A stretch of DNA of 41,591 bases from Polyangia bacterium (lineage in GTDB: Bacteria > Myxococcota_A > Polyangia > Polyangiales > Sandaracinaceae), in the NCBI GenBank assembly GCA_030426845.1, contig JAUHXR010000043.1:1-41591 (forward strand), written 5' to 3'. Positions 8,339-17,500 of the stretch are shown piece after piece. The position numbers and the translations under genes are program-made. Numbering within the stretch: the stretch's first letter is position 1; each line of letters starts with the position of its first letter. Under the pieces are notes generated by a model. It saw nothing but the letters and a program-made list of their open reading frames with translations. It did not search any database and was not told the DNA's origin.

Positions 8339-9724
8339 ATGCCCTCTCTCGAGCCCAGCCCCTCGGTGGATCTCGTGGACGACGACCCCGTGGTCCGACG
8401 CCTGATGCGCGCGATCGCGACCGCCGCGGGCTACGAGGTCCGCGAGTACAGCGGGGGCTCGGAGCTCCTCCACGCGCCGGTCCGCGGCGGCGTCGTCTGC
8501 CTGGACCTCGGCCTCGCCGACATGAACGGCATGGACGTGATGGGTCACCTGCTCGCGCGCGACCCCGATCTGCCCGTGGTCGTCGTAACCGCCGCCCGCC
8601 GGATCGAGATCGCCGTCGAGGCGATGCGGGCCGGGGCGTACGACTTCGTGACCAAGCCGGTCGAGCGCGACCAGTTCCTTCGCTCGCTCCACCGGGCGGC
8701 CGAGCGGCGGCGACTCACCGATCGGGTGCGCGGGCTCGAGTCCCAGCTCGTCGAGCGCCGGGGCGAGCGGCAGCTCGTGGGCGACAGCGCGCCGATGCGC
8801 GAGCTCTGCGACCAGATGGAGCGTGTGCTCGGGAGCGACGTCGCGGTCGCGATCTTCGGCGACAGCGGCACCGGCAAGGAGCTCGTCGCGCGTGCGCTCC
8901 ACGATCGAGGGCACCGCACCAGCGGCCCCTTCGTCGCCGTCAACTGCGCCGCGATCCCCGAGTCCCTCCAGGAGTCCGAGCTGTTCGGCCACGAGAAGGG
9001 CGCGTTCACCGGCGCGGCCGGGCGACACCTCGGGCGCTTCGAGCAGGCCCAGGGCGGCACGCTGTTCCTCGACGAGGTGGGCGAGATGAGCCCCGCGACC
9101 CAGGCGGCGCTGCTGCGCACGCTCCAGGAGCGCACGATCCGGCGGGTCGGCGGGACGGCGGACATCCCCGTCGACGTGCGCATCGTGTGCGCGACCCACC
9201 GCGACCTCGAGGCCGAGGTGCGGGCCGGGCGCTTCCGGCAAGACCTGTACTACCGCCTGGTGGTCTACCCGCTGACCCTGCCGCCGCTGCGCGATCGCGC
9301 GGACGACGTGCCGCAGCTCGTCCACCACTTCATGAGCAAGCTCGGCGCCGACGTCGGTCGCTGCCCCAGCACCGTGGACCCGCTCGCGCTCGAGGCGCTG
9401 ATGGCCTACTCGTGGCCCGGCAACGTGCGGGAGCTGCAGAACGTCGTGCACCGCGCGCTCCTCGCCTGCGACGGGGATGTCCTGCGCCTCGCTCACCTGC
9501 CGCCGTCGATCCGCGACGCGCAGCTCGCGAGCGTCCCGCCCCAGGCGCGCGCGCCGTCCGGCCTGCCGCTGATGCCGCTGCGCGAGCTCGAGCAGCGCGC
9601 GATCCGCCAGGCGCTGGCCGCCACCGACGGCAACGTCTCCGAGGCCGCGCGCCTGCTGGGGATCGGCCGGGCGACCGTGTACCGACGCCTCGCCGAGATG
9701 ACCGGCCGCGAAGCCCACGCCTGA
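8339..9724 (+). CDS. NtrC-family sigma-54-dependent response regulator
   Basis: A 461-aa protein with three domains. The receiver domain (residues ~8-125) has acidic D14-D16, phospho-acceptor D56, T84 and K106, a complete phosphorylation site. The AAA+ domain (~145-375) has Walker A GDSGTGKE (~174-181), the sigma-54 contact motif GAFTGA (~221-226), Walker [13 protein letters not shown] and the [11 protein letters not shown] signature. The C-terminal Fis-type helix-turn-helix is [20 protein letters not shown]. It should activate sigma-54 promoters when phosphorylated. No histidine kinase is adjacent, so its partner is encoded elsewhere. The ATG at 8339 puts DxVDDD at the normal distance from the N-terminus. 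Confidence 0.95.
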   Translation: MPSLEPSPSVDLVDDDPVVRRLMRAIATAAGYEVREYSGGSELLHAPVRGGVVCLDLGLADMNGMDVMGHLLARDPDLPVVVVTAARRIEIAVEAMRAGAYDFVTKPVERDQFLRSLHRAAERRRLTDRVRGLESQLVERRGERQLVGDSAPMRELCDQMERVLGSDVAVAIFGDSGTGKELVARALHDRGHRTSGPFVAVNCAAIPESLQESELFGHEKGAFTGAAGRHLGRFEQAQGGTLFLDEVGEMSPATQAALLRTLQERTIRRVGGTADIPVDVRIVCATHRDLEAEVRAGRFRQDLYYRLVVYPLTLPPLRDRADDVPQLVHHFMSKLGADVGRCPSTVDPLALEALMAYSWPGNVRELQNVVHRALLACDGDVLRLAHLPPSIRDAQLASVPPQARAPSGLPLMPLRELEQRAIRQALAATDGNVSEAARLLGIGRATVYRRLAEMTGREAHA

Positions 9725-9728
9725 CCGC

Positions 9729-9947
9729 TCAGATCGTGTCCGGCGCGCCGAGGTGGTCAGCGATCGACAGGAGGGCCTCGCGGACCTCCTCGAGCTCGGG
9801 CCCGAGGTGCTCGGCTACTTCGCGGAGGGCGCGCTGCTCCCGCTCGATCGCCACGAGGGGCCTGCGCCCGAGCAGCGGCGTCCGGTGCAGCGGGCGACCG
9901 ATCCTTGCGGGGCCTCCGTCAAGCGATACCTTGCCTCCATGAGCCAC
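9729..9947 (-). CDS. Possible small helical protein (low confidence)
   Basis: A 72-codon frame whose C-terminal half reads as a charged helix (IEREQRALREVAEHLGPELE) with natural codon choice. The first third looks less protein-like, and a GTG at 9854 would give a shorter version. It overlaps the first codons of the secreted-protein gene (9939) head-to-head by 9 bp. No ribosome-binding site is convincing. The alternative is that 9725-9938 is simply the leader of the plus-strand gene. Confidence 0.35.
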   Translation of the reverse strand: MAHGGKVSLDGGPARIGRPLHRTPLLGRRPLVAIEREQRALREVAEHLGPELEEVREALLSIADHLGAPDTI

Positions 9948-10472
9948 GAAGCGGGGGGCGCGCTCACGCGGGCGCGAGGATCGAGAACCGCAAGTCGCGT
10001 CGCGGTCGTCGCCGCCGCGCTGCTCCTCGGCCCCGCCGCGGCGTCCGCGCGGGTGGACTGCTCGGGCGGCGCGCTCGCCCCGCAGGTGGAGGCAGCCAGC
10101 GCGATCTTCGTCGGACGGCTCGAGGCGGCGCAGCCGGCCGGCGCGCTGGCGCCCGGCGCGGTGGGTCTCGCCGACGCAACGCTCGAGCTCACGGTGACGC
10201 GCGTCCTCAAGGGCGAGCTCCAGGTCGGGGACCGCGTGAGCGTCCGCTGGCGCGGCTTCGTCGACCCGCCCGACCGCGTCGTCGGTGGCTGCCGCGTGCC
10301 CGGCCTCGAGCCGACGCCGGAGACCGGCGGCCGCTGGCTGGTGATCGCCTCGGGTCCCGCCGACGCGCTGGTGGTCGCCAACCAGTCTCGCTCGACCCGG
10401 CTCACCGCGGCGAACCGCCGCGTCGTCTCGCAGGTCGCGGCGATCGTCCGCCGCGCCAGCCGCGCGCGGTAG
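9939..10472 (+). CDS. Secreted NTR/TIMP-like domain protein
   Basis: A 177-aa protein. An Arg-containing n-region is followed by the hydrophobic stretch VAVVAAALLLGPAAASA, a Sec signal peptide ending near ASA-R. The mature part starts with a Cys (VDCSGG) and runs AASAIFVGRLE, then LELTVTRVLKGELQVGDRV and a second Cys (GGCRVPG) before GRWLVIASG. That layout resembles bacterial netrin-like (TIMP/NTR) OB-fold secreted proteins, where the two Cys would pair. The ATG at 9939 was chosen because it begins the signal peptide; the open frame extends 62 codons upstream without coding character. The exact role is unknown. Confidence 0.7.
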   Translation: MSHEAGGALTRARGSRTASRVAVVAAALLLGPAAASARVDCSGGALAPQVEAASAIFVGRLEAAQPAGALAPGAVGLADATLELTVTRVLKGELQVGDRVSVRWRGFVDPPDRVVGGCRVPGLEPTPETGGRWLVIASGPADALVVANQSRSTRLTAANRRVVSQVAAIVRRASRAR

Positions 10473-10542
10473 CGCCCATCGGTTCGACGCCGCGGGAGGT
10501 CGCGGGAAGCGCCGCGGCCAGCCGGTCGTCGAGGATCGGGGC

Positions 10543-12006
10543 TCAGCCCTCCGACGGGCCCGCCTGGTCCTCGGAGACGAGCGGCGAGAAGAAGTTGTCT
10601 TTCTTCGTGTACTCGTCGACGCGGAAGGCGAACTTGTAGCTCGGCGCCGCGCGCTGGTTGCAGTCGGTGCGCTCGCAGAACCGGCAGGTCGTGCCCACCG
10701 GGACGCTCATCTTGACCGGATCGACGAACGGCATGTCGTCGGCGTAGGCGAGGTGCTTGGCCGCGTCGGCGTGGGTCCCGAGGCCGATCGCGTAGACCGT
10801 CCCGCGCGCGAGCGAGCCGCTCACCGGCTCGGACTGGACGCGGGCGAAGCAGAAGTAGCGCGAGCCGTCCGGGAACACGCTGTACTGCCGGTGGATCTCG
10901 TGCGGCGTGAGGAACGCGCCGTGCACCGCCCACTTGGGGCACGAGCCGGTGCCGTGGGGGAAGTTGAGCCCGGTCGCGCTGTAGCGCTTGGAGATGTTCC
11001 CCGCGACGTCGACCCGCAGGAAGTGGAACGGCACGCCGCGGCGCTCCGGGTCGCCGAGGTTGCAGAGCCGGTGCGCGACCGTCTCGTAGCTGGACGCGAA
11101 GATCGACACCAGCCGATCCACGTCGTAGCGGGTCCGCGTGGCGTGGGCGTAGAACGGACCGTAGGGCAGCAGCAGGGCGCCCGCGAAGTAGTTCGCCAGG
11201 TGGATCTTCAGGAGCCCCGGCGCCTCCGAGTGGCGCGGCTCGCGGCCGCCGACCACCTCGCGCTGGAGGCCCTCGCGATCGAGCAGGCAGAGCCCGACGG
11301 TGTGCGCGAGCTGGAACTTGCGGCGGTGCTCGGGCACGTCGACGGAGAGCTGGAGCCGGCCGCGGCTCGGGTCGAAGCGCCGGATCACGCTCGTGCGCCC
11401 GCCCTCCACCAGCTCGACCTCGACCCCGAGGTGCTCCCGGAGCGCGCGCACCAGGCGGCCGCTCGTCGGGTGCTCCCCGAGGCCCGCCTCGTCGCGGAAC
11501 GCGTCCGCCCGCGCCTCGAGCGTCGGGAAGTAGTTGCCGCGCGACTCGAGGAAGTCGGTGACCTCGTCGAACGGGCTGTAGTCGAAGCCGATCGCGCCCG
11601 CCTGCTGCGCGTCGTCCCGCTCGCGCCGCGCGAGGTCGGCCCGGAGGTGATCGAGCTGATGCCGGGTGTTCTTGTAGAGGTTGAAGAGCGCGGTGATCGT
11701 GGTGGCCACCCGCGGCTCGCTCGAGAGCGACGCGAGGTCGTCGCGGCTCAGGTTGAGCGTCCTGAGGAGCGGCTCGTCGAGGAGGCGCGCGAGGCCCTCC
11801 TCGACCCGCGGCTCCCCGAGGCTCGTCATGAACTCCTCCATGCCGACCCCGAACAGCTCGAGGGCCTTGAACAGCAGCGGGAGCTGGACCGAGCGCTTCC
11901 CCTTCTCGATCAAGCTCAGGTACGCGGGCGAGACCCCGAGGCGGCGCGCCACCTCGGCCTGCTGCAGGCCCTGATCGAGCCGCAGCTCGCGCAGGCGCCG
12001 GCCCAT
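10543..12006 (-). CDS. XRE-family ScfR/RamB-type regulator with IrrE/DUF955-like and C-terminal Cys-cluster domains
   Basis: A 487-aa protein if started at ATG 12006. The helix-turn-helix lies at the N-terminus (LQQAEVARRLGVSPAYLSLIEKGKRSV). A middle IrrE/DUF955-like domain contains RKFQLAHTVGLCLLD, so the HExxH zinc-protease motif is absent, as is usual in the short-chain-acyl-CoA-responsive subfamily. The C-terminal DUF2083-like region ends with CRFCERTDCNQRAAP, a likely metal-binding Cys cluster. Relatives (RamB, PrpR-like) sense acyl-CoA or propionate/acetate metabolites. A GTG at 12027 is a possible longer start; the open frame to 12180 would overlap sodB and is unlikely. It is divergent from sodB. 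Confidence 0.85.
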   Translation of the reverse strand: MGRRLRELRLDQGLQQAEVARRLGVSPAYLSLIEKGKRSVQLPLLFKALELFGVGMEEFMTSLGEPRVEEGLARLLDEPLLRTLNLSRDDLASLSSEPRVATTITALFNLYKNTRHQLDHLRADLARRERDDAQQAGAIGFDYSPFDEVTDFLESRGNYFPTLEARADAFRDEAGLGEHPTSGRLVRALREHLGVEVELVEGGRTSVIRRFDPSRGRLQLSVDVPEHRRKFQLAHTVGLCLLDREGLQREVVGGREPRHSEAPGLLKIHLANYFAGALLLPYGPFYAHATRTRYDVDRLVSIFASSYETVAHRLCNLGDPERRGVPFHFLRVDVAGNISKRYSATGLNFPHGTGSCPKWAVHGAFLTPHEIHRQYSVFPDGSRYFCFARVQSEPVSGSLARGTVYAIGLGTHADAAKHLAYADDMPFVDPVKMSVPVGTTCRFCERTDCNQRAAPSYKFAFRVDEYTKKDNFFSPLVSEDQAGPSEG

Positions 12007-12033
12007 CTGCTCGTGCGGGTCCGCCACGAGGGA

Positions 12034-12062
12034 GGCGTAGGCCGCCGCGCGCGCGACGACAA
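12034..12062 (-). promoter_or_regulatory. Possible promoter for the ScfR-type regulator
   Basis: On the minus strand, TTGTCG (12057-12062) and TACGCC (12034-12039) are separated by 17 bp. The -10 match is weak. The predicted transcript would start near 12027, favouring ATG 12006 as the start codon. Confidence 0.25.
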
Positions 12063-12073
12063 GCAAGCCGTCC

Positions 12074-12102
12074 TTTACGCCCGACGAGCAGGGCCCTAGA
12101 GT
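12074..12102 (+). promoter_or_regulatory. Predicted sigma-70-type promoter of sodB
   Basis: TTTACG (12074-12079) and TAGAGT (12097-12102) are separated by exactly 17 bp and each match 4 of 6 consensus bases. The expected transcript start near 12109 leaves a ~65-nt leader before the sodB ATG. Confidence 0.5.
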
Positions 12103-12173
12103 GCGAGCCCCGCCGGGGAGGAGGCGAGCCCTCGCGTCCCCGGAGACCTCGAAAACGGACCCAGGAGACGACG

Positions 12174-12749
<576 letters not shown>

Positions 12750-12780
12750 GGCCCCGCGTCCGAGCCCCGGCGCTCGATCG

Positions 12781-12822
12781 ACGACGGCCCCTCCCCGCCC
12801 GGGGAGCGGGCCGTTCGTCGTT
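12781..12822 (+). terminator. Terminator-like hairpin after sodB
   Basis: TCCCC-GCCC-GGGGA with an outer GCCC/GGGC pairing and flanking ACGACG/CGTCGT arms forms a GC-rich stem ~30 bp after the sodB stop. It is followed by the T-containing stretch TTCGTCGTTCTCGCTCGTCG. It is a moderately convincing intrinsic terminator. Confidence 0.5.
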
Positions 12823-12912
12823 CTCGCTCGTCGTTCCGGGTGAATCGGCGGGCGGCGAGGTCTCACACCGGACCGTTTCGCCCCGGGCGCGGCGCGGTAG
12901 GCTGCGCGCCCC

Positions 12913-14454
12913 ATGACGAAGACGATCCAGCTGGGCGAGCAGTGGAGCCTCGAGGAGCTCGAGGCGGTGGCGCGAGGCGAGGCGCAGCTCGCGTTCGGGC
13001 CCGAGGCGCGGGCGAAGGTCGACGCGGCGCGCGCGGTGATCGACCGGCTCGCGAACGCGGGAGACGGCGCGCCCAACGTCTACGGCGTGAACACCGGCTT
13101 CGGGGCCCTCGCAGAGACGCGGATCGCCGCCGACCAGGTGCGGGCGCTCCAGCGCAACCTCGTGCGCAGCCACGCGTGCGGCGTGGGGCCGGACCTGCCG
13201 CGGCCCGCGGTGCGCGCGATGATGGCGCTGCGCGCCCAGACGATCGCGATGGGCTGCTCGGGCGCCCGCGCCGAGGTCGTCGACCAGCTCGTGGCGATGC
13301 TCGCGCGCGGCGTCCACCCGCGCATCCCGGCCCAGGGTTCCGTCGGCGCCTCGGGCGACCTCGCGCCCCTCGCCCACCTCGCGCTCGTGCTCATCGGCGA
13401 GGGCGAGGCCGAGCTCGAGGGGATCACGATCCCGGGCGCCGAGGCGCTCGCCAAGGTCGGGCTCACGCCGCTGACGCTCCAGGCCAAGGAGGGCCTCGCG
13501 CTCATCAACGGCACCCAGCTCATCGTCGCGGTGGGCGCGCTCGCGGTCGCCGAGGGGTGCCGCCTCTGCACCCAGGCCGACCTCGTCGGCGCGATGAGCC
13601 TCGAGGCCCTCGAGGGCAGCCAGCGCCCCTTCGACCCGCGCATCCAGGCGGTGCGGCCCCACCCCGGGCAGGAGGTGACCGCGGCCAACCTCCGCGCGCT
13701 CCTCGCGGACAGCCAGATCATGGAGAGCCACACCAACTGCCACAAGGTGCAGGACCCCTACTCGCTCCGCTGCATGCCGCAGATCCACGGGGCGAGCCGC
13801 GACGCCCTCGCCTGGGCGCGCACCGTGCTCGAGCGTGAGATCGTGGCCGCGACCGACAACCCGCTCGTCTTCGCCGAGGAGGGCGAGGTGATCAGCGGCG
13901 GCAACTTCCACGGCCAGCCCCTCGCGATCGCGCTCGACACGGCCGCCATCGCGATCGCGGAGCTCGCCAACGCGGCCGAGCGGCGCATCGAGCAGCTCGT
14001 GAACCCGGCGATGAGCAGCGGGCTGCCGCCCTTCCTCGCGCCACGCTCGGGCCTCGACAGCGGCTTCATGATGGCCCAGGTCACCGCCGCGGCGCTGGTG
14101 AGCGAGAACAAGGTCCTCTGTCATCCGTCGAGCGTCGACTCCATCCCGTCGTCCGCGGGCAAGGAGGACCACGTCTCGATGGGCTCGATCAGCGCGCGCA
14201 AGGCGTGGACGGTCGCGCGGCACGTCCGCCAGGTGCTCGCGATCGAGGCGATGGTCGCGGCGCAGGGCCTCGACCTGCGCGCCCCGCTCACCCCCGGCGC
14301 CGGCGTCGCCGCGGCCCACGCCGCGCTGCGGGAGACGGTGGACACCCTGACCGAGGATCGCGTCCTCGCCCCCGACATCGAGGCGGTCACCCGCCTGCTC
14401 GAGGAGGGCGCGCTGACCGCCCGCGCGGAGGCCGCCGTCGGGGCGCTCCGCTGA
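12913..14454 (+). CDS. hutH: Histidine ammonia-lyase
   Basis: A 513-aa member of the aromatic amino acid lyase family that deaminates L-His to urocanate, the first step of histidine catabolism. The MIO cofactor tripeptide Ala-Ser-Gly lies at residues 146-148 in [14 protein letters not shown]. Other signatures are [23 protein letters not shown] and [12 protein letters not shown]. Length fits HutH (~500-515 aa), and the substrate-side SH at [10 protein letters not shown] favours His over Phe/Tyr. No hutU, hutI, hutG or hutC is present nearby, so the remaining pathway would be encoded elsewhere. Confidence 0.95.
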   Translation: MTKTIQLGEQWSLEELEAVARGEAQLAFGPEARAKVDAARAVIDRLANAGDGAPNVYGVNTGFGALAETRIAADQVRALQRNLVRSHACGVGPDLPRPAVRAMMALRAQTIAMGCSGARAEVVDQLVAMLARGVHPRIPAQGSVGASGDLAPLAHLALVLIGEGEAELEGITIPGAEALAKVGLTPLTLQAKEGLALINGTQLIVAVGALAVAEGCRLCTQADLVGAMSLEALEGSQRPFDPRIQAVRPHPGQEVTAANLRALLADSQIMESHTNCHKVQDPYSLRCMPQIHGASRDALAWARTVLEREIVAATDNPLVFAEEGEVISGGNFHGQPLAIALDTAAIAIAELANAAERRIEQLVNPAMSSGLPPFLAPRSGLDSGFMMAQVTAAALVSENKVLCHPSSVDSIPSSAGKEDHVSMGSISARKAWTVARHVRQVLAIEAMVAAQGLDLRAPLTPGAGVAAAHAALRETVDTLTEDRVLAPDIEAVTRLLEEGALTARAEAAVGALR

Positions 14455-14488
14455 CCCCGATCGCCGCGCCCTCGCCCGTCGGATCCGT

Positions 14489-14517
14489 TTCTAAAACCGA
14501 AGTGTCTTCGATATAGT
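14489..14517 (+). promoter_or_regulatory. Promoter candidate with palindromic operator for the giant-TPR operon
   Basis: This is the only AT-rich patch for kilobases. It holds TATAGT (14512-14517) with a poor TTCTAA 17 bp upstream. The perfect inverted repeat CGAAG-TGT-CTTCG (14498-14510) abuts the -10 element. Transcription would start near 14523, 56 nt before the ATG at 14579. Confidence 0.45.
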
Positions 14518-14578
14518 GCGGCCCCACGGGAGCCGGGCCGACGCGCGGCGTGGCCCCCTCGAATCACGACCGCTGACG

Positions 14579-17500
14579 ATGTCCACCACCTCGCCCCGCT
14601 CGAGCGAGAACGCGATCCCCGAGGGCCCCTCCGCCGGCGGCTCGGCCGAGGCGCGCATCGCGACCCTCCGGGCCGAGGTGGAGGCGAGCGCGGACCGGTC
14701 GCGCCAGGCGCTGATCCTCTACGAGATCGGCCACCTGATGCAGTTCGGCCTCGGCAACGAGGCCCAGGCGGTGCGCGAGTACCTGAGCGCGTACAACCTC
14801 GATCCGAGCTTCCGGCTGCCGCTCATCGCGCTCGTGCAGATCTTCGAGCGCCGCCGCTCCACCAAGAACCTCACGCGGCTCTACGAGGCGGAGGCGCGCA
14901 GCGCGACGACCCCGCGCGAGGCCGCCTCGGCGATGACCGATCGCGGCCTCCTGATGGGCGACCTTGGCGACGCGGACGGCGCGATCGAGGTGATCCGGGA
15001 CGCGTTCTCCCAGGCGGCGGAGGCGGCGGACATCGCGCTGATCCTCGAGCACGAGCTGCTCGGGCGGGGCGAGGAGGCCGAGGCGATGGAGATCGCCGAG
15101 GCCCGCGCCGACCTCGTGACCGACCCGGTCCTCGCGACCCTGCTCCGCCTCGAGGTCGCGCGCAGCAAGCACGCGGCGGGGGACGTCGACGGAGCCCTCG
15201 CGACGCTGCGCCAGGCGGTGGGCACGAGCGCGGCGCGCTGGCGGATCCTCAGCGAGCTCGAGCGCGTCGCGCGCTCCGACGACCGCTGGCCCGAGCTGGT
15301 CGTCGCCCTCGAGGGGCGGGCGAAGCTCGCGGCGATGGAGGCGCGCGGCGAGGAGCACGGCCAGCACAGCGGCGCCTTCTCGGTGCAGCGCTTCGCGAGC
15401 CAGGAGCGCGCGGCGGGGATCGCGGCCGCGCTCTACGCGGAGGCCGGGCGCCTGCGGATGACCCGCCTCGGCGACCCCGCGAGCGCGCGCGGCGACTTCG
15501 CGTCGGCCCTCGCGCTTCGGCCCGACGACGCCGCGCTCCAGTTCGAGCGGATGCTCGCGTGCGAGCTGGCTGGGGACCTCGACGGCGCGGCCGACCAGGC
15601 GCGCGTGCTGCTCGAGGGCGTGTCGGGGCCCGACGCGGCCGCGCTGCGCTTCCGCCTGGCCGAGCGCGCGCTGGGCGACGGAGACACCGACGCCGCCCTC
15701 GACGCGCTCCGCGCGGCCCGCGCCGACGACCCGGGCTCGGCCGTGATCGCCGCGACCTACGACGACCTCGTGCGAGGGGTCGGCGACGTGGCCGCGGCGG
15801 TGAAGGCGCTCGCGGCCGCGAGCGGTGAGCCGGCGGCGCGCGCCCAGCGGCTGTGGGAGGCGGCGACCCTCGCGGCGCGCGAGCTCAACGACGCCGAGGG
15901 CGCGCGGGTGCTCTTCACCCAGGCCGCGGAGGCGGCCGAGGACGCGACACCGATCCTCCGCGAGGCCTTCGCGGTGGCCCTGTCGCTCGGCGACGCGGAC
16001 GGGGCCCGGGCCCACGGCGACGCGCTCCTCGCGCGCGACCTCGAGGACGCGGAGCGGAGCGCGCTGCTGCGCGACCTCTACGAGCTCAACCAGGTGATCC
16101 TGGAGGACCGCGACGCGGCGGCGAGCATCCTCGAGCAGGCGCTCGCCTCGCCCGCCGCGAGCTGGGCCGGCGACACCGCGCGGCTCCGCGGCGCGCTCGA
16201 CGGCAACGACGCCCTCCTCGCCAAGGCGCACGAGGCCCTCGCGGCGCGGGCGATGGACGCGGAGACGGCCGCGGCGCACCTCTGCGCCGCCGCGCGCGCG
16301 AAGACCCGCGGGGGCGACGACGAGGGCGCGGTCGAGACGCTCCGCGCGGCGCTGGCGAAGTCGCCCACCCACCCCTACGCGGTCGCGCTCCTCGAGGAGG
16401 TGCTCCGCGCCCGCGGCGACGCCGAGCAGGTCGTGCGCCTGCTGCGCGAGGCGGCGGAGAAGGCCGACGCTCCGCGCGCGGCCGAGACCCAGCTCCTGCT
16501 CGCCGGCGCGGCCGCGGAGGCGGCCGACGATCACGAGCGCGCCGTGCAGGCCTACGACGAGGCCGCGTCGCGCGACCCGACGTCGCTCGCGCCGATGCTC
16601 GCGCTGCGCCGCCTCGCCGAGAACAAGAACGACCGCGCGCTGCTCCTGCGCGCGCTCGAGGGGCTCAGCGAGCGTGAGCGGAGCGCGTCCGAGCCGGGTC
16701 GGCACACGCTCGCGCTCGGCGAGCACCTCGATCTGTTCGACGGCAAGCCCGCCGAGGCGGAGCGCGCGCTGCGGCTGGCGCTCGGCGCCGAGAGCACCGC
16801 GCTCCACGCGGCGGTCGACCTCGCGCTCCTCCCGATCGGCGGCGACGCCCACGCCCGCCTCGATGGCCTCGAGCGGATGCTCGGCCACGCGAGCGAGGAG
16901 GCCCGGCCGGGGATCCTGCGCGAGGCGGCCGGAGCCGCGCTCCGCGAGGGCGACGTGGACGCCGCGAGCCGCCTGCTGAACGAGCTGACCAAGCGCGCGC
17001 CTCACGATCGCTGGGCGCCCCTCGGGTGGCTCCGCCTCGGCGCGCTGCGGCGCGCCGCTCCGAGACCGGTCGAAGGTGCCGAGGGCGCGGGTGAGCCCGA
17101 CCCGGCGGAGGGCGACGACGCGACCGCTCTGCTGCGCGCCGAGCGCGCCGAGGCCTGGATGAGCCTCGGCCGCGCGACCGACGACGCCGAGGTCTCGGCC
17201 GAGCTGCTGTTGCAGGGCCTGCGCGCCCAGGTCTTCGGGCTCGGCGAGGACGCGAGCGACGACGCGGTGCTCGTGGCGCACGACATCCTCGCGACCGCTC
17301 CCGAGTCGATCGCGGGCGCGATCGCGATGGACGAGTCGCTGCGCGCGGGCGACGACCCCGACGGCCGCGCCGACGCGCTCGGCTCGATCCTCGAGCACGC
17401 CTTCCCGAGCGGCGACGGCCCGGGGCGGCTCGGGCTCGAGGCCGCGCGGGGCCGGGCGCTGGCCGCGGCCGGCCGCTCGCGCGAGGCGCTCGAGGTGCTC

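Noticed and set aside
10543-12006. An active zinc peptidase in the IrrE/DUF955-like domain
   Set aside because: The expected HExxH position reads LAHTVGL, so the zinc-binding motif is missing, as is normal for this regulator subfamily.
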